Notes: a model not told the origin generated them from the sequence alone. A stretch of 33,833 bases of DNA from Candidatus Muiribacteriota bacterium (GCA_030633305.1 DAOVTB010000022.1:1-33833), one strand, 5' to 3'. Shown: positions 7,768-17,132, numbered from the stretch's first letter. Made by a program: numbers and translations.

Positions 7768-10700
7768 CTAATTTCTATCTTCTATTCGTCTTATAGCAAA
7801 CTCAGCATTTTCATAAACATTTGAATTTGAGAAATTATGGATTACTTTTTCATAGGCTTCTTTTGCCTTTTGGTCATCATGGAGAATATTTTCATAAATC
7901 TCCCCGATTTTGTATTGTGCATCATCTGCAAGTTCACTATCGAATTTGTCATTAATGATCCTTTCAAAATATTCTATGGCAGTATCATACTCCTTATATT
8001 CATCCATATAAAGCATTCCTTCAAACAGCAATGACTTATCAAAATATTCTGATTCAGGATAACTATCAATTATCACATCATAATTCTCTTTTGATTTAAG
8101 AATATTTTCCAGTTTCAAATGATATAACTGAGCAATATGAAAGTGGAGACGTACAAATTTGGTACTTTGCGAAGACTCTTTCAAGTAAAGTTCATAAAGC
8201 TCTACAGATTTCTCATAATCATGTATATGTTCTTCATTGATTTCAGCATTGAGTAAAACAAGTTCTGGAGCATTCTTTTTCTCTGATGTATGACTTAAAA
8301 ATTCATAAGCACTATTAAGAAATTCGCTGGCTCGTTTAAACAATTTTTTACCTTTCAATACATTCAGTATCTTAGTTATCTTATCAAAGTCCTTATCTTT
8401 TGTTTCTCCAATTTTCTCAACTCTAGCAATAAGTTCTTCACGCTCTTCATCGTACAATTCCTCGTCTTCAAATTCATCTTCCAGAAGTTCTTTACATTTC
8501 TCAATGAGCACTTCAAAACTGGACATCACAGTTGTTTTAGTCATGCCCTTTTTCCCTTTTTTATCAGGAGCGTCTTTCTTTCCCTCGAATTCCAGGGCCA
8601 TTTTATCCAACTTCTTTTTCAAATAATACTCTGGATATTTCTTTTTTATCTCAGCAAAATATTGTGTAGTAATTTTAAACGCTTCACGCCTGGCATATTC
8701 TTTTGCCAGAAAAAGCAGCAATTGAGGAGTTTTGGAATAATCAGGAAACGCTTTCATGAATTCTCTATAAACCTTCACAGAATCATAAAATTCTCCATTT
8801 TTCTCGTATTCATCAGCTAATTTAAGAAAAAACTTCCCTTTCAGCTTTTTGGTATGTGCTCCATCAATCACACGTCTATATGTGTTATACATCTCTGGAA
8901 ATAATCCAAGTGATCTGTATATATCTGCTATCTTTTCAAAATAGTGCAAACCTTTTTCAACAGTATAATTAAAAGAATGTTCTTCCATCGTACGAACCAT
9001 ATTCAATCTTTTAAGCCAATTAATTTTTTTAACAATAGCCTTTTCATCACTGTTTAAGTTTTCCAATTTCTTTTCTAATTTACCTGTCTTATCTCGATAC
9101 ATTTTAAATAAAGTATCCAGATGACTTTTTAAATTTTCAGATTTTCCACTCTTTAAAACTATCCAAATATATTTTTCTTCATTTTCAAGATCTTTTTTCT
9201 GGTTGTACAGAAGTATCAATTCCTCGTAAATCTTATTGATACCTGGAAATTTAGGGTATTTAACTGCAAATTCATTAAGATATCTGATCAGAAACTCCGG
9301 TTCACCATTTTCCTTGCGCACAACACGGGCAGAATTCAAAAGCAGATATATATCTTCAAGAGCAGTAATATTCATTTTTTTCGCCTGTTTACCAAAGACT
9401 TTCTCAATTTTTTTTCTTTCCATCAACTGAGCATAATAAGCCCTGTTTGAAGAATTCATTTTCAGCGTTTTAATCAATTCTTCATACTTTTGACTCGTGT
9501 ACATATCTAAAAGATAAAAATGAGCAAGCTCAATTAAGCGAAGATAAGCTTCAGCCTTTTCATCATCGGTCAGATCCGGGTTAATAAGATAATTCTCAAG
9601 TCTTTCCTTTTGCTTATAATAAGGAAGTTTTTCAAGCAGATTTTTAGCTTCAACTCCTTCCTTAAAATCAGGATAGGAAGATATAAGTTGATTTAAAAAA
9701 GAGCTTCCCTTATCAAAATCCTTCAACTTGTTTACATAAAGTTTTGCAATATTCAGCTTCACAAAGGGTATTTTACTTGAAAAAGGGTAATTATTTAAAA
9801 ATTCCGTATATTTGATAAGCAAATCATTATATATTTTCTTATTCTTTTCATCTAATAAAAGATCTTCGATCTTATCTGCCACCTGACTGTATTTGGAAAG
9901 ATTTTTCAAAAACTCCTTATACTTTTTCTTTTCACCTATTTTTTCACATAACTTCATCCTGTAATACACACTATGAAACGATTCAGGATATTTACCAAGC
10001 AGTTTAATCAGCTTTCTCACTTCGATGTCTGTTCCTTCCTTCATAATTATCTGGTAATATTCTGTAAGATAATTAAAATATCCTTCCTCTTCAGACAGTT
10101 TATACATTCGAACTATTTCCCATAGTGTGTCTTTCGCTTCTTCCCCTTGTTCGTTTTTCCATTTCTTTTTTTGATTTAAGAAACGGAATCGACTTTTATC
10201 ATCCGCTGATTTTCCTATTCCTTCCTCTAACATCGCTATTCCCATATCAATATCTTCAGACAGAAAATAGGATTGAGCCATCTTATAAATAACATCATAA
10301 TACCGTTCGTTATAATTCATAGATTCATCAGATATTGCTTTGTACATAGAAAAGAATTTTATAGCATCTCCATAACCCTTAATCGTTTCAAAGAAATACT
10401 CCCCTGCTTCATAAAGTAGTGAAAGCTTGGCCGATTCATCCTCTGTTTCTTTAAGTTTAGAAAAAATTCCCTTTAAAACACTGATCTCTTCCGAATTAAA
10501 TATCTTTTTCTTTGCCGGAGACTTCTTAGTTCCTTTTTTCTTTTTTCCAGAAACAGGAGCTTTATTTCTTTTAAACAGGTCATTCATTATCTCTTTAGCC
10601 TGATCTCTAAATGGACTATCAGGGTTCAGGACTATTGCTGAAAGTAGACTTCGGGCTTTTACAGGTTTCTTATAATTATCCTTATATAACTTGGCAAGCC

Positions 10701-12258
10701 TTATTCGAGCTATATCTCCAAGATCATTTCCAGCTGAAAGTTCGATAAATTTTTCATATTTCTGGGAAGCCTTATCATAATCCTCCCATTCTTCATAAAT
10801 ATAGGCCAGTTTAAGCAATGCCTGCTTCTTAAGTTCATTTTCTCCAGCATTCTTCCCCATATCATCAAAAATTTCAATTGCACGACTGTAATTCCCTAGT
10901 TTTAGATGAGAATCTGCTAATAAATGATAGTATTCTGCAGAAAACACGGAATCTTTAAACAGTTTTTCCCATTTTTCAAGATATATCCTGCAATTGTCAT
11001 AGTTCTGTAAATCCTCTGAAAGTACTTTGGCCTTTTTCAAAACAGCCCGGAGTTTTAATTCATCTTTAGTTTTCGGATCATTCACGACAATATCCAGCAC
11101 CGAAAGCGCTTTATCATATTTACCAAGCCTGACAAAAGAATCACTTATAAAGAATTGATAACCAGCTTTTTCCTGTTCTTCCAAATAATCTTTAATTCTT
11201 GATATAGCCTTTTTTGCATATACTTCCAAGGAAGAATATCGAAATTCCTTATCTTTAGAAACCATCTTTTTAACATCTGATGCACGTTTCTGTAGGATTG
11301 TATAAAAATCAAGTGCTCTTTTCAAATCCTTTCTTTTCATTTCATTGAAGCGCGATAATATAAAATACATTATCAACTCTTCGTCATGGACTTTTCCATA
11401 TTTCTTCTGAACATCAGCTATTGAAAGTTGAAAAAACTCAGGAATATTACTATCGTCAATTGCAAAAGCATACAATGTCTGAATAAAATCAGAAAATCTA
11501 GTTTTTATTTTCAAATCTACAAGTTTTTTTGAAAAGTTCTCAGCCGAAATCCCCTCTCTAATACTTGTGATAAATATAATAATTCCCCGCAAAATCGTAT
11601 TGAATCTTTTATCTTCTTTATTATCATCAATATAGATCAAACTTTTTTCAATATCTTCAAAATAAATATAGTAGGCTATTGCTAATCTTTTTCTGGCCAT
11701 ATTATACAGCTTCTGTTCTTCAGGAAACTGCTTCATTATCCTCGTGTTATAATCAAAAGATTTATCAAAATCAAAAAAATTTGATTTTTGTCCAAAGAAA
11801 AAAAGTTCTGGAAAAAAACGAATATTTTTTTTCAAAACCGCATAGCGAAAAACAGTATCATAAAATCTATCCATAACCTGATCTATGTCAGGCAGTTCTG
11901 GATTATGTAGAATAGCAAGATAATTCCAACACTTTGGAATATATTTTGATTTGGGATATTTTTTACAAAATTTTAGAAAATATTTTCTGGATTTTATGTA
12001 ATCTTTTTTCCTGAACAACATGCATGCAATCTTATATCTCGCAACTTCACTGTATTCATCATCATCAAGAGCTTGTTTATAATGTAATCCAGCTTCAGTA
12101 TACTTTCCTTTTTTCATAAGAAGATCTGCTTTTTTAAGATGGAGTTCTGCTACAGAATCTTTTGAAAACGCTGGTATTATATATACAAAAAATAACATGA
12201 TTGCAGTTATGAATAATTTGCAAACCCATATTTTACGATCTGAATTTATTTTTTTCAT
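7768..12258 (-). CDS. Giant exported TPR-repeat protein
   Basis: About 1,496 residues, almost wholly tetratricopeptide-type helical repeats. Clear units include GKYTEAGLHYKQAL near the N-terminus, GNYSRAIEIFDDM, EDYDKASQKYEKF and KEYDTAIEYFERI near the C-terminus. A hydrophobic segment (LFITAIMLFFVYIIPAFS) at the N-terminus is a signal peptide or anchor, so the repeats lie in the periplasm or outer-membrane space. Two lysine-rich linkers, near residues 575 and 1240, divide it into three blocks. I chose the second ATG of the ORF because AAGGAC lies just upstream of it, while the first ATG lacks a ribosome site. That upstream DNA belongs to the 'cttcgtggt' repeat. It is probably a scaffold for envelope or polysaccharide complexes. 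Partners are unknown. Confidence 0.9.
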   Translation of the reverse strand: MKKINSDRKIWVCKLFITAIMLFFVYIIPAFSKDSVAELHLKKADLLMKKGKYTEAGLHYKQALDDDEYSEVARYKIACMLFRKKDYIKSRKYFLKFCKKYPKSKYIPKCWNYLAILHNPELPDIDQVMDRFYDTVFRYAVLKKNIRFFPELFFFGQKSNFFDFDKSFDYNTRIMKQFPEEQKLYNMARKRLAIAYYIYFEDIEKSLIYIDDNKEDKRFNTILRGIIIFITSIREGISAENFSKKLVDLKIKTRFSDFIQTLYAFAIDDSNIPEFFQLSIADVQKKYGKVHDEELIMYFILSRFNEMKRKDLKRALDFYTILQKRASDVKKMVSKDKEFRYSSLEVYAKKAISRIKDYLEEQEKAGYQFFISDSFVRLGKYDKALSVLDIVVNDPKTKDELKLRAVLKKAKVLSEDLQNYDNCRIYLEKWEKLFKDSVFSAEYYHLLADSHLKLGNYSRAIEIFDDMGKNAGENELKKQALLKLAYIYEEWEDYDKASQKYEKFIELSAGNDLGDIARIRLAKLYKDNYKKPVKARSLLSAIVLNPDSPFRDQAKEIMNDLFKRNKAPVSGKKKKGTKKSPAKKKIFNSEEISVLKGIFSKLKETEDESAKLSLLYEAGEYFFETIKGYGDAIKFFSMYKAISDESMNYNERYYDVIYKMAQSYFLSEDIDMGIAMLEEGIGKSADDKSRFRFLNQKKKWKNEQGEEAKDTLWEIVRMYKLSEEEGYFNYLTEYYQIIMKEGTDIEVRKLIKLLGKYPESFHSVYYRMKLCEKIGEKKKYKEFLKNLSKYSQVADKIEDLLLDEKNKKIYNDLLIKYTEFLNNYPFSSKIPFVKLNIAKLYVNKLKDFDKGSSFLNQLISSYPDFKEGVEAKNLLEKLPYYKQKERLENYLINPDLTDDEKAEAYLRLIELAHFYLLDMYTSQKYEELIKTLKMNSSNRAYYAQLMERKKIEKVFGKQAKKMNITALEDIYLLLNSARVVRKENGEPEFLIRYLNEFAVKYPKFPGINKIYEELILLYNQKKDLENEEKYIWIVLKSGKSENLKSHLDTLFKMYRDKTGKLEKKLENLNSDEKAIVKKINWLKRLNMVRTMEEHSFNYTVEKGLHYFEKIADIYRSLGLFPEMYNTYRRVIDGAHTKKLKGKFFLKLADEYEKNGEFYDSVKVYREFMKAFPDYSKTPQLLLFLAKEYARREAFKITTQYFAEIKKKYPEYYLKKKLDKMALEFEGKKDAPDKKGKKGMTKTTVMSSFEVLIEKCKELLEDEFEDEELYDEEREELIARVEKIGETKDKDFDKITKILNVLKGKKLFKRASEFLNSAYEFLSHTSEKKNAPELVLLNAEINEEHIHDYEKSVELYELYLKESSQSTKFVRLHFHIAQLYHLKLENILKSKENYDVIIDSYPESEYFDKSLLFEGMLYMDEYKEYDTAIEYFERIINDKFDSELADDAQYKIGEIYENILHDDQKAKEAYEKVIHNFSNSNVYENAEFAIRRIEDRN

Positions 12259-12288
12259 TTTCCAGTCCTTCGTGGTCATCTTTATATT

Positions 12289-12314
12289 GGACAGGCACAG
12301 GGGCCTGTCCCTAC
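12289..12314. repeat. REP-like hairpin with GTAG tetranucleotide (copy A)
   Basis: GGACAGG and CCTGTCC pair perfectly around an 8-nt loop and are followed by CTAC, so on the minus strand GTAG precedes the hairpin. GTAG plus a short palindrome is the classic layout of REP sequences mobilised by RAYT (IS200/IS605-related) transposases. No RAYT gene is in the window. Confidence 0.75.
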
Positions 12315-12333
12315 AATATTAACAATTTTTGTT

Positions 12334-12407
12334 CTTTTTTCTTTGTGCCTTTGTGCCTTAGTGTGATTATTTCTTCTCTTTTTCTTCGTATCTTCGTGGT
12401 TATCTTT
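12334..12407. repeat. 'cttcgtggt' dispersed repeat (copy 2)
   Basis: Nearly identical to 117-190 over about 70 bases, with the two CTTTGTGCCT units in swapped order. It lies between two REP-like hairpins. A further short remnant (CCTTCGTGGTCATCTTT) at about 12267-12283 overlaps the translation start of the giant TPR gene. Confidence 0.7.
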
Positions 12408-12412
12408 AACTT

Positions 12413-12438
12413 GGACAGGCACGGGGACCTGTCCCTAC
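12413..12438. repeat. REP-like hairpin with GTAG tetranucleotide (copy B)
   Basis: GGACAGG/CCTGTCC around an 8-nt loop followed by CTAC and AGTATT, in the same orientation as the copy at 12289. The pair brackets the 74-bp tract and together with it fills the ruvX-TPR spacer. Confidence 0.75.
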
Positions 12439-12446
12439 AGTATTAA

Positions 12447-12881
12447 TTATTTAATATCAATGTTCAATTCGATATATCTAAGGTAATTCTCCAGAATAAG
12501 TGCCGCAGCCATCTTATCAATGATCTTCTTTTTCTTCCTCCAATTAATTCCAGAATTATCCAGAACTTTATCAGATTGAGCAGTCGTCATTCTTTCATCC
12601 CAGAAAATAACTGGAATATCCACATTTTTTTCTAATAACTCTTTTGCTTCTCTGGCTCGACTTGTTGAAAGAGTATCCACATTTTTCAAATTTTTTGGCA
12701 ATCCAACAATTATTTTTTCAATATTTTCACTTTCAATAATGCTTTTTATTTTACTGACAAAAACATCACTTGCAGGATCTCCTTCAAATAATTCCTTAGG
12801 CGAAGCAATAATTTTCATAGGATCAGACATTGCAATTCCTGTTCTCTTTTCTCCAATATCAAGTGCTAGAAGCCTTCCCAT
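12447..12881 (-). CDS. ruvX: Holliday junction resolvase-like / pre-16S rRNA nuclease YqgF
   Basis: A cytosolic RNase H-fold nuclease. YqgF/RuvX proteins mature the 5' end of 16S rRNA in E. coli and have been proposed as Holliday junction resolvases. The 144 residues match the family length. The motifs are LALDIGEKRTGIAMSD (acidic D8), IIVGLPKNL near 57-65, WDERMTT near 94-100 and IDKMAAALILENYL near 121-134 (acidic D122). The ATG follows the alaS stop codon directly, with a GGAAGAGA ribosome site inside the alaS end, so the two are coupled. An alaS-ruvX linkage is common in bacteria. Confidence 0.95.
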   Translation of the reverse strand: MGRLLALDIGEKRTGIAMSDPMKIIASPKELFEGDPASDVFVSKIKSIIESENIEKIIVGLPKNLKNVDTLSTSRAREAKELLEKNVDIPVIFWDERMTTAQSDKVLDNSGINWRKKKKIIDKMAAALILENYLRYIELNIDIK

Positions 12882-15512
12882 TTATACAATCTCTTCCAGT
12901 TTTTTAAATGCATCCTGTATGTTTTCAGGCATTGTTCCGCCAGCCTGTGCCATATCGGCTTTTCCGCCACCTCCACCTCCAACAGTTTTCCCAATTTCCT
13001 TTATCATTTTTCCAGCATGATACCTGTCAGTCAGCTTCTCACCTACTTTTAAAAACAATTGTACTTTTTTTCCATCATTAGCCCGATTCGCAAAAAGAAT
13101 AAGCATATCATTTCTTTGAGAAGTCAATTTATCAATAAGACCTAAAAGAGATTTTGGATTCTGCCCATCAAACTCCTGAGTTACAAGATAAACACCATTC
13201 ACTTCCTTGGCATTATCCAGAATGGAACTTACATCTGAACCTAATCGCTTTTCCTTGGTTAATTTTATTTCCTTTTTTAAACTCTTGCTTTCAGCTTCAA
13301 TTTTTATGATCCTGTCCAGAATATCATCATGTTTACAAACTAGATGACCTGATATAGAATCCATGATCTGAGAAATTTTCTGAAAATAATCCAATGCAGC
13401 AAAACCAGCAGTTGCTTCGATACGTCTTATACCTGACGCTATTGCACTATCAGACCTGATTTTCAATACTCCTATTTCACCGGTTGATAAAACATGTGAA
13501 CCACCACACAATTCAATACTCTTTCCACCAATATTTATTACTCGTACAGTATCATCATATTTTTCATCAAACAGAGCCATTGCTCCAAGTTTCTTCGCCT
13601 CAAGAATCGGCATCATCCTGACCTGAAGACTTGTATTTTCAAGAATAAGTTCATTTGTCATTCTCTCAATTTCCATTAATTCATTTGGTTCAGTATGAGT
13701 ATGATGAGTATAATCAAATCTCAGAAAATTCGGTCCTACCTTACTTCCAGCCTGAGTTACATGGTTACCAAGAACCTTTCTTAAAGCAGCCTGTAAAAGA
13801 TGTGTAGCTGTATGATTTTTTCTAATTGCACAACGTCTTTCAACATCTATTTTCAAACTATAATTTTTTCCTACATTAAGTGACATACCAGATCTTACGA
13901 TAATCTGATGAAGAATAAGTTTCCCTTCAAAACGCTGTGTGTCAACAACATCAGCAACAACAGTACCTTTTTCCAGAACAATTCCTGTATCGCCTACCTG
14001 ACCTCCACTTTCACCATAAAATGGAGATACTGGAAACAGAATAATTCCCTTATCGCGAAGTGAATCGACTTCTTTCCCATCTTTTAATATAACAATAATA
14101 TTAGTTTCTAATTCAGTTTTTTCTTCACCTTCATAAATTGTTGGACCAAAATTTTTCAAAATTTCAACAAATACATCCTGTGAAGTCTCTGACATTTTAC
14201 TGGACTGGGCTGACCTTGCCCTGTTTTTCTGCAATTCCATATGATGATAGAACCCCTCTTCATCAACATTCAAATCCATTTCCAGGCATACATCCTTAGT
14301 CACCTCAAGTGGAAATCCATAGGTGTCATATAATTTAAATGCAAGTGAACCATTCAGGACTTCTTTTGAATTCCCCTTTATCTCGGCAATATATATATTC
14401 AACATTTCAAGTCCAGAGCGTAAAGTCTTAATAAAACGTTCTTCTTCTCCAATAATTAATTCTTCAACATAAGACTGTTTATCTGGAAGTTCTGGAAATG
14501 CTTCCTTCATAATCTCAACAACCGTCATCACGATTTTATTCAAAAAAGGTTCTTCAAAGCCAAGTTTCTTTCCAAAACGCTGGGCTCGACGCAATATTTT
14601 CCTTATAACATACCCCTGCCCATCATTGCTGAAAAGTACACCATCAGTAATTGTGAATGTTAGCGCCCTGATATGATCAGCAATAACCCTGAAAGCTATC
14701 CCGATGTCAGAATGCTCATCGTATTTGACCCCTGACATTTCTTCAAGCTTTCTAAAAATTGGTTGAAATAAATCTGTATTGTAATTTGACTGTTCTCCAT
14801 TAACAATTGCCAGAGTTCTTTCAAATCCAAGTCCAGTATCAACATGTTTTTTAGGAAGAGGGTTCAGAGTTCCGGTTTCATCTCTGAAATATTGAATAAA
14901 TACATTATTCCAGATCTCTACAAAACGTCCACATTCACAATTTACTGTGCATTTATCAGAGCAACTGTATTTTTCCCCTCTATCAAAATGAATTTCAGTA
15001 CAAGGCCCACAAGGTCCTGTTGCACCCATTTCCCAGAAATTTTCCTTGTCACCAAACTTTACAATCCTATCGCCAGAAAGTCCTGTGACTTTCTTCCATA
15101 TATCTCCACTTTCATCATCATCTTTGTAAATCGTGATCCACAGTGATTCCACTGGTATTTTCAGAGTATTAATAAGGAATTCCCATGCCCACGCAATTGC
15201 TTCTTCCTTGTAATAATCGCCAAAAGACCAGTTCCCCATCATTTCGAAAAATGTATGATGCGTATGATCGCGACCAACTTCTTCTAAATCATTATGTTTC
15301 CCTGAAACTCTCATACACTTTTGATAATCCACTGCTCGACAATAGTCCCTGCTACCTTTTTCAAGAAAAACATCCTTAAACTGGTTCATTCCAGCATTAG
15401 TGAATAAAATAGTATTATCATTTTTGGGAATAAGGTTATCCGATGGAACAAAAGTATGCCCTCTCTCTTTAAAAAAATTCACAAATTTATTACGCAATTC
15501 AGTTGCTTTCAT
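12882..15512 (-). CDS. alaS: Alanyl-tRNA synthetase
   Basis: Charges tRNA-Ala in the cytosol and edits mischarged tRNA. The 876 residues are full length. The class II catalytic core occupies about 1-250 (FTNAGMNQFK, KCMRVSGKHNDLEEVG, MGATGPCGPCTEIHFDRG, GLGFERTLAI), with a Cys-rich loop at about 184-194. The tRNA-recognition helical region follows. The editing domain shows its zinc ligands as H567 and H571 (HTATH) and C669 and H673 (CGGSH). The C-Ala domain ends with a six-glycine stretch, GGGGGGKADMAQAGG. AAGAAGAGG precedes the ATG. It is the first gene of the alaS-ruvX unit. No T-box leader is visible upstream. Confidence 0.98.
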   Translation of the reverse strand: MKATELRNKFVNFFKERGHTFVPSDNLIPKNDNTILFTNAGMNQFKDVFLEKGSRDYCRAVDYQKCMRVSGKHNDLEEVGRDHTHHTFFEMMGNWSFGDYYKEEAIAWAWEFLINTLKIPVESLWITIYKDDDESGDIWKKVTGLSGDRIVKFGDKENFWEMGATGPCGPCTEIHFDRGEKYSCSDKCTVNCECGRFVEIWNNVFIQYFRDETGTLNPLPKKHVDTGLGFERTLAIVNGEQSNYNTDLFQPIFRKLEEMSGVKYDEHSDIGIAFRVIADHIRALTFTITDGVLFSNDGQGYVIRKILRRAQRFGKKLGFEEPFLNKIVMTVVEIMKEAFPELPDKQSYVEELIIGEEERFIKTLRSGLEMLNIYIAEIKGNSKEVLNGSLAFKLYDTYGFPLEVTKDVCLEMDLNVDEEGFYHHMELQKNRARSAQSSKMSETSQDVFVEILKNFGPTIYEGEEKTELETNIIVILKDGKEVDSLRDKGIILFPVSPFYGESGGQVGDTGIVLEKGTVVADVVDTQRFEGKLILHQIIVRSGMSLNVGKNYSLKIDVERRCAIRKNHTATHLLQAALRKVLGNHVTQAGSKVGPNFLRFDYTHHTHTEPNELMEIERMTNELILENTSLQVRMMPILEAKKLGAMALFDEKYDDTVRVINIGGKSIELCGGSHVLSTGEIGVLKIRSDSAIASGIRRIEATAGFAALDYFQKISQIMDSISGHLVCKHDDILDRIIKIEAESKSLKKEIKLTKEKRLGSDVSSILDNAKEVNGVYLVTQEFDGQNPKSLLGLIDKLTSQRNDMLILFANRANDGKKVQLFLKVGEKLTDRYHAGKMIKEIGKTVGGGGGGKADMAQAGGTMPENIQDAFKKLEEIV

Positions 15513-15686
15513 TATCCAAACCTCTTCTTAAATTTTTAAATTCTTATCGCTATATGTTAACAGAATTATTGGCTTTTTTACACTTTTTTGTATAAAATAT
15601 TCAACTTTGTTATAAAAACTATAATTCAAAATTACAACAAATAATCCCTTTCTATTTTTATTAAAACAAAATATAATCAATATAGA

Positions 15687-15848
15687 CCTGAGTTGAGCGA
15701 TTGTTTGAAAACATCTGCACTAATCTCTTTGGCACTAAGACGTTTTGAAAAGCCTCGACGTACCTGTTGGGTATGCCTACGTTTTTCAAGAAGCTTATTG
15801 CCTAAAGATATCAGCACATCTGAATTCCAAACAATCACTCAACTCAGG
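15687..15848. repeat. 162-bp foldback element between alaS and the M20 gene
   Basis: The ends CCTGAGTTGAGCGATTGTTT and its inverse (AAACAATCACTCAACTCAGG) match at 20 of 21 positions in the full arm. Nested inside are CTTTGGCAC-TAAG against CTTATTGCCTAAAG, ACGTTTTGAAAA against TTTTTCAAGAAG, and an apical CGTACC-TGTT-GGGTATG loop, so the whole element can fold into one long hairpin. Its ends resemble the CCTGAATTAGCGAA family. It occupies most of the 372-bp divergent spacer, which otherwise holds only AT-rich DNA. Confidence 0.8.
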
Positions 15849-15884
15849 ATAGACTAAACTTCAAATTACAAAAGGAAATTAAAA

Positions 15885-17132
15885 ATGAAATTTAAAATTC
15901 TCTCCGAATACATTGACCAGATCTGGCCTGAAATCGTTAAAGTCAGAAGAGATCTTCATCGGATTCCCGAAGAAGGTTTTAAAGAACATAAAACTTCTGC
16001 CTATGTGAAAAAATTTCTGAAGAAATTGAAATGTTTCAAAATAACCAGCACTGCCAAAACAGGTATTATTGCTAGTTTTATTTATGACTCAAAAAAGGAC
16101 CATTCCGTGGCATTTCGCGCTGATATGGATGGTTTAAGCATCGAAGAAGAAAATGATGTTCCATACAAATCTACACACCCCGGCATGATGCACGCATGCG
16201 GTCATGACGTCCATACTGCAAATCTTTTAGGTCTTGCAAAAATCATTTCTAAATTTAAAGATCATATTGATCTTAATATCAAACTTTTTTTCCAACCTGC
16301 TGAAGAAGGTCCCGGAGGAGCAGTTCCAATGATTGAAGAAGGGGCTATGTTAAATCCAACAGTAAAAAGAGTATATGGACTTCATGTTACTCCCTCATTA
16401 AAAACAGGAGAAATCGGAATCAAAAAGGGACAGATTTTCAGCGCAACTGCCAATTTCAAATTTACTTTTAAAGGAAAAAGTGCACATGCGTCAAGACCAA
16501 ATCTTGGAAATGATTCTATCTGCGCGGCTTCACATTTTATAATTTCTTCACAAACATACCTGTCCAGACTATCAGATCCATTTCAGCCTTCAACAGTCAA
16601 CTTTGGTACAATCCAAGGCGGAACAAGGACTAATATTATTCCCCAATCAACCACTATTGAAGGCACAATCAGGCATCCCAAAAAAAACGGACGAAATAAA
16701 ATATACAAGGCTCTTGTAAAATTAGCAAATGCTTCTGGAACAATCACTGGTTCAAAGGCATATGCCGAGTGGGAGGAAGGATATGATCCGGTTATAAACG
16801 ATGACGCTATGTCTGAAAAACTGATTCATCATCTTATTCCTCTTCTAGGAAAAAAGAAGGTTAAAATCCTTGAAAAGTTTTCACTTGGCGGAGAAGACTT
16901 CGGTTATTTTCTAAATCATTCAAAAGGTTGTTTTTTCTATCTTGGAACTTCCAGTAATCACATCAAAGACAGAAAAATTCACAATTCCTTTTTTGATGTT
17001 GACGAAAACTGTCTCAAGATTGGAATGATCTCATTTTCTTCAATTATTTTTTCCAAGGCAATAACTCCATCTTTATATATACTTGAAGAAAGTGTCGAAA
17101 TGGGAGATTTCGATTTAAAAATACCAGATTGA
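15885..17132 (+). CDS. M20-family metal-dependent amidohydrolase
   Basis: A cytosolic di-metal peptidase-type enzyme of the M20D group (N-acyl-amino-acid amidohydrolase, hippurate hydrolase, IAA-amino-acid hydrolase). It would cleave an acyl or aminoacyl amide, but the substrate cannot be deduced. The 415 residues are slightly longer than usual. Ligand motifs are HACGHDVHTA (C105, H107), QPAEEGPGGA (E140, E141), GLHVTP (H167) and a late IHNSFFDVDE histidine. FRADMDGL (near 78) and GGEDFGYF are also typical. The dimerisation 'lid' lies around 180-290 (KGKSAHAS, GGTRTNIIPQ). AAAGGA precedes the ATG. It stands alone between the foldback element and the AlbA gene's own promoter. Confidence 0.93.
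   Translation: MKFKILSEYIDQIWPEIVKVRRDLHRIPEEGFKEHKTSAYVKKFLKKLKCFKITSTAKTGIIASFIYDSKKDHSVAFRADMDGLSIEEENDVPYKSTHPGMMHACGHDVHTANLLGLAKIISKFKDHIDLNIKLFFQPAEEGPGGAVPMIEEGAMLNPTVKRVYGLHVTPSLKTGEIGIKKGQIFSATANFKFTFKGKSAHASRPNLGNDSICAASHFIISSQTYLSRLSDPFQPSTVNFGTIQGGTRTNIIPQSTTIEGTIRHPKKNGRNKIYKALVKLANASGTITGSKAYAEWEEGYDPVINDDAMSEKLIHHLIPLLGKKKVKILEKFSLGGEDFGYFLNHSKGCFFYLGTSSNHIKDRKIHNSFFDVDENCLKIGMISFSSIIFSKAITPSLYILEESVEMGDFDLKIPD

Noticed and set aside
12258-12279. First ATG of the giant TPR ORF as the real start
   Set aside because: No ribosome site lies before it, whereas the second ATG has AAGGAC at good spacing and gives a normal signal peptide.
12739-13020. 93-aa plus-strand ORF with a PPPPPP run
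   Set aside because: The proline run is the antisense of the glycine stretch at the alaS C-terminus.
15513-15686. T-box or other leader riboswitch upstream of alaS
   Set aside because: No T-box core sequence or terminator-antiterminator pair is visible. The region is plain AT-rich DNA.
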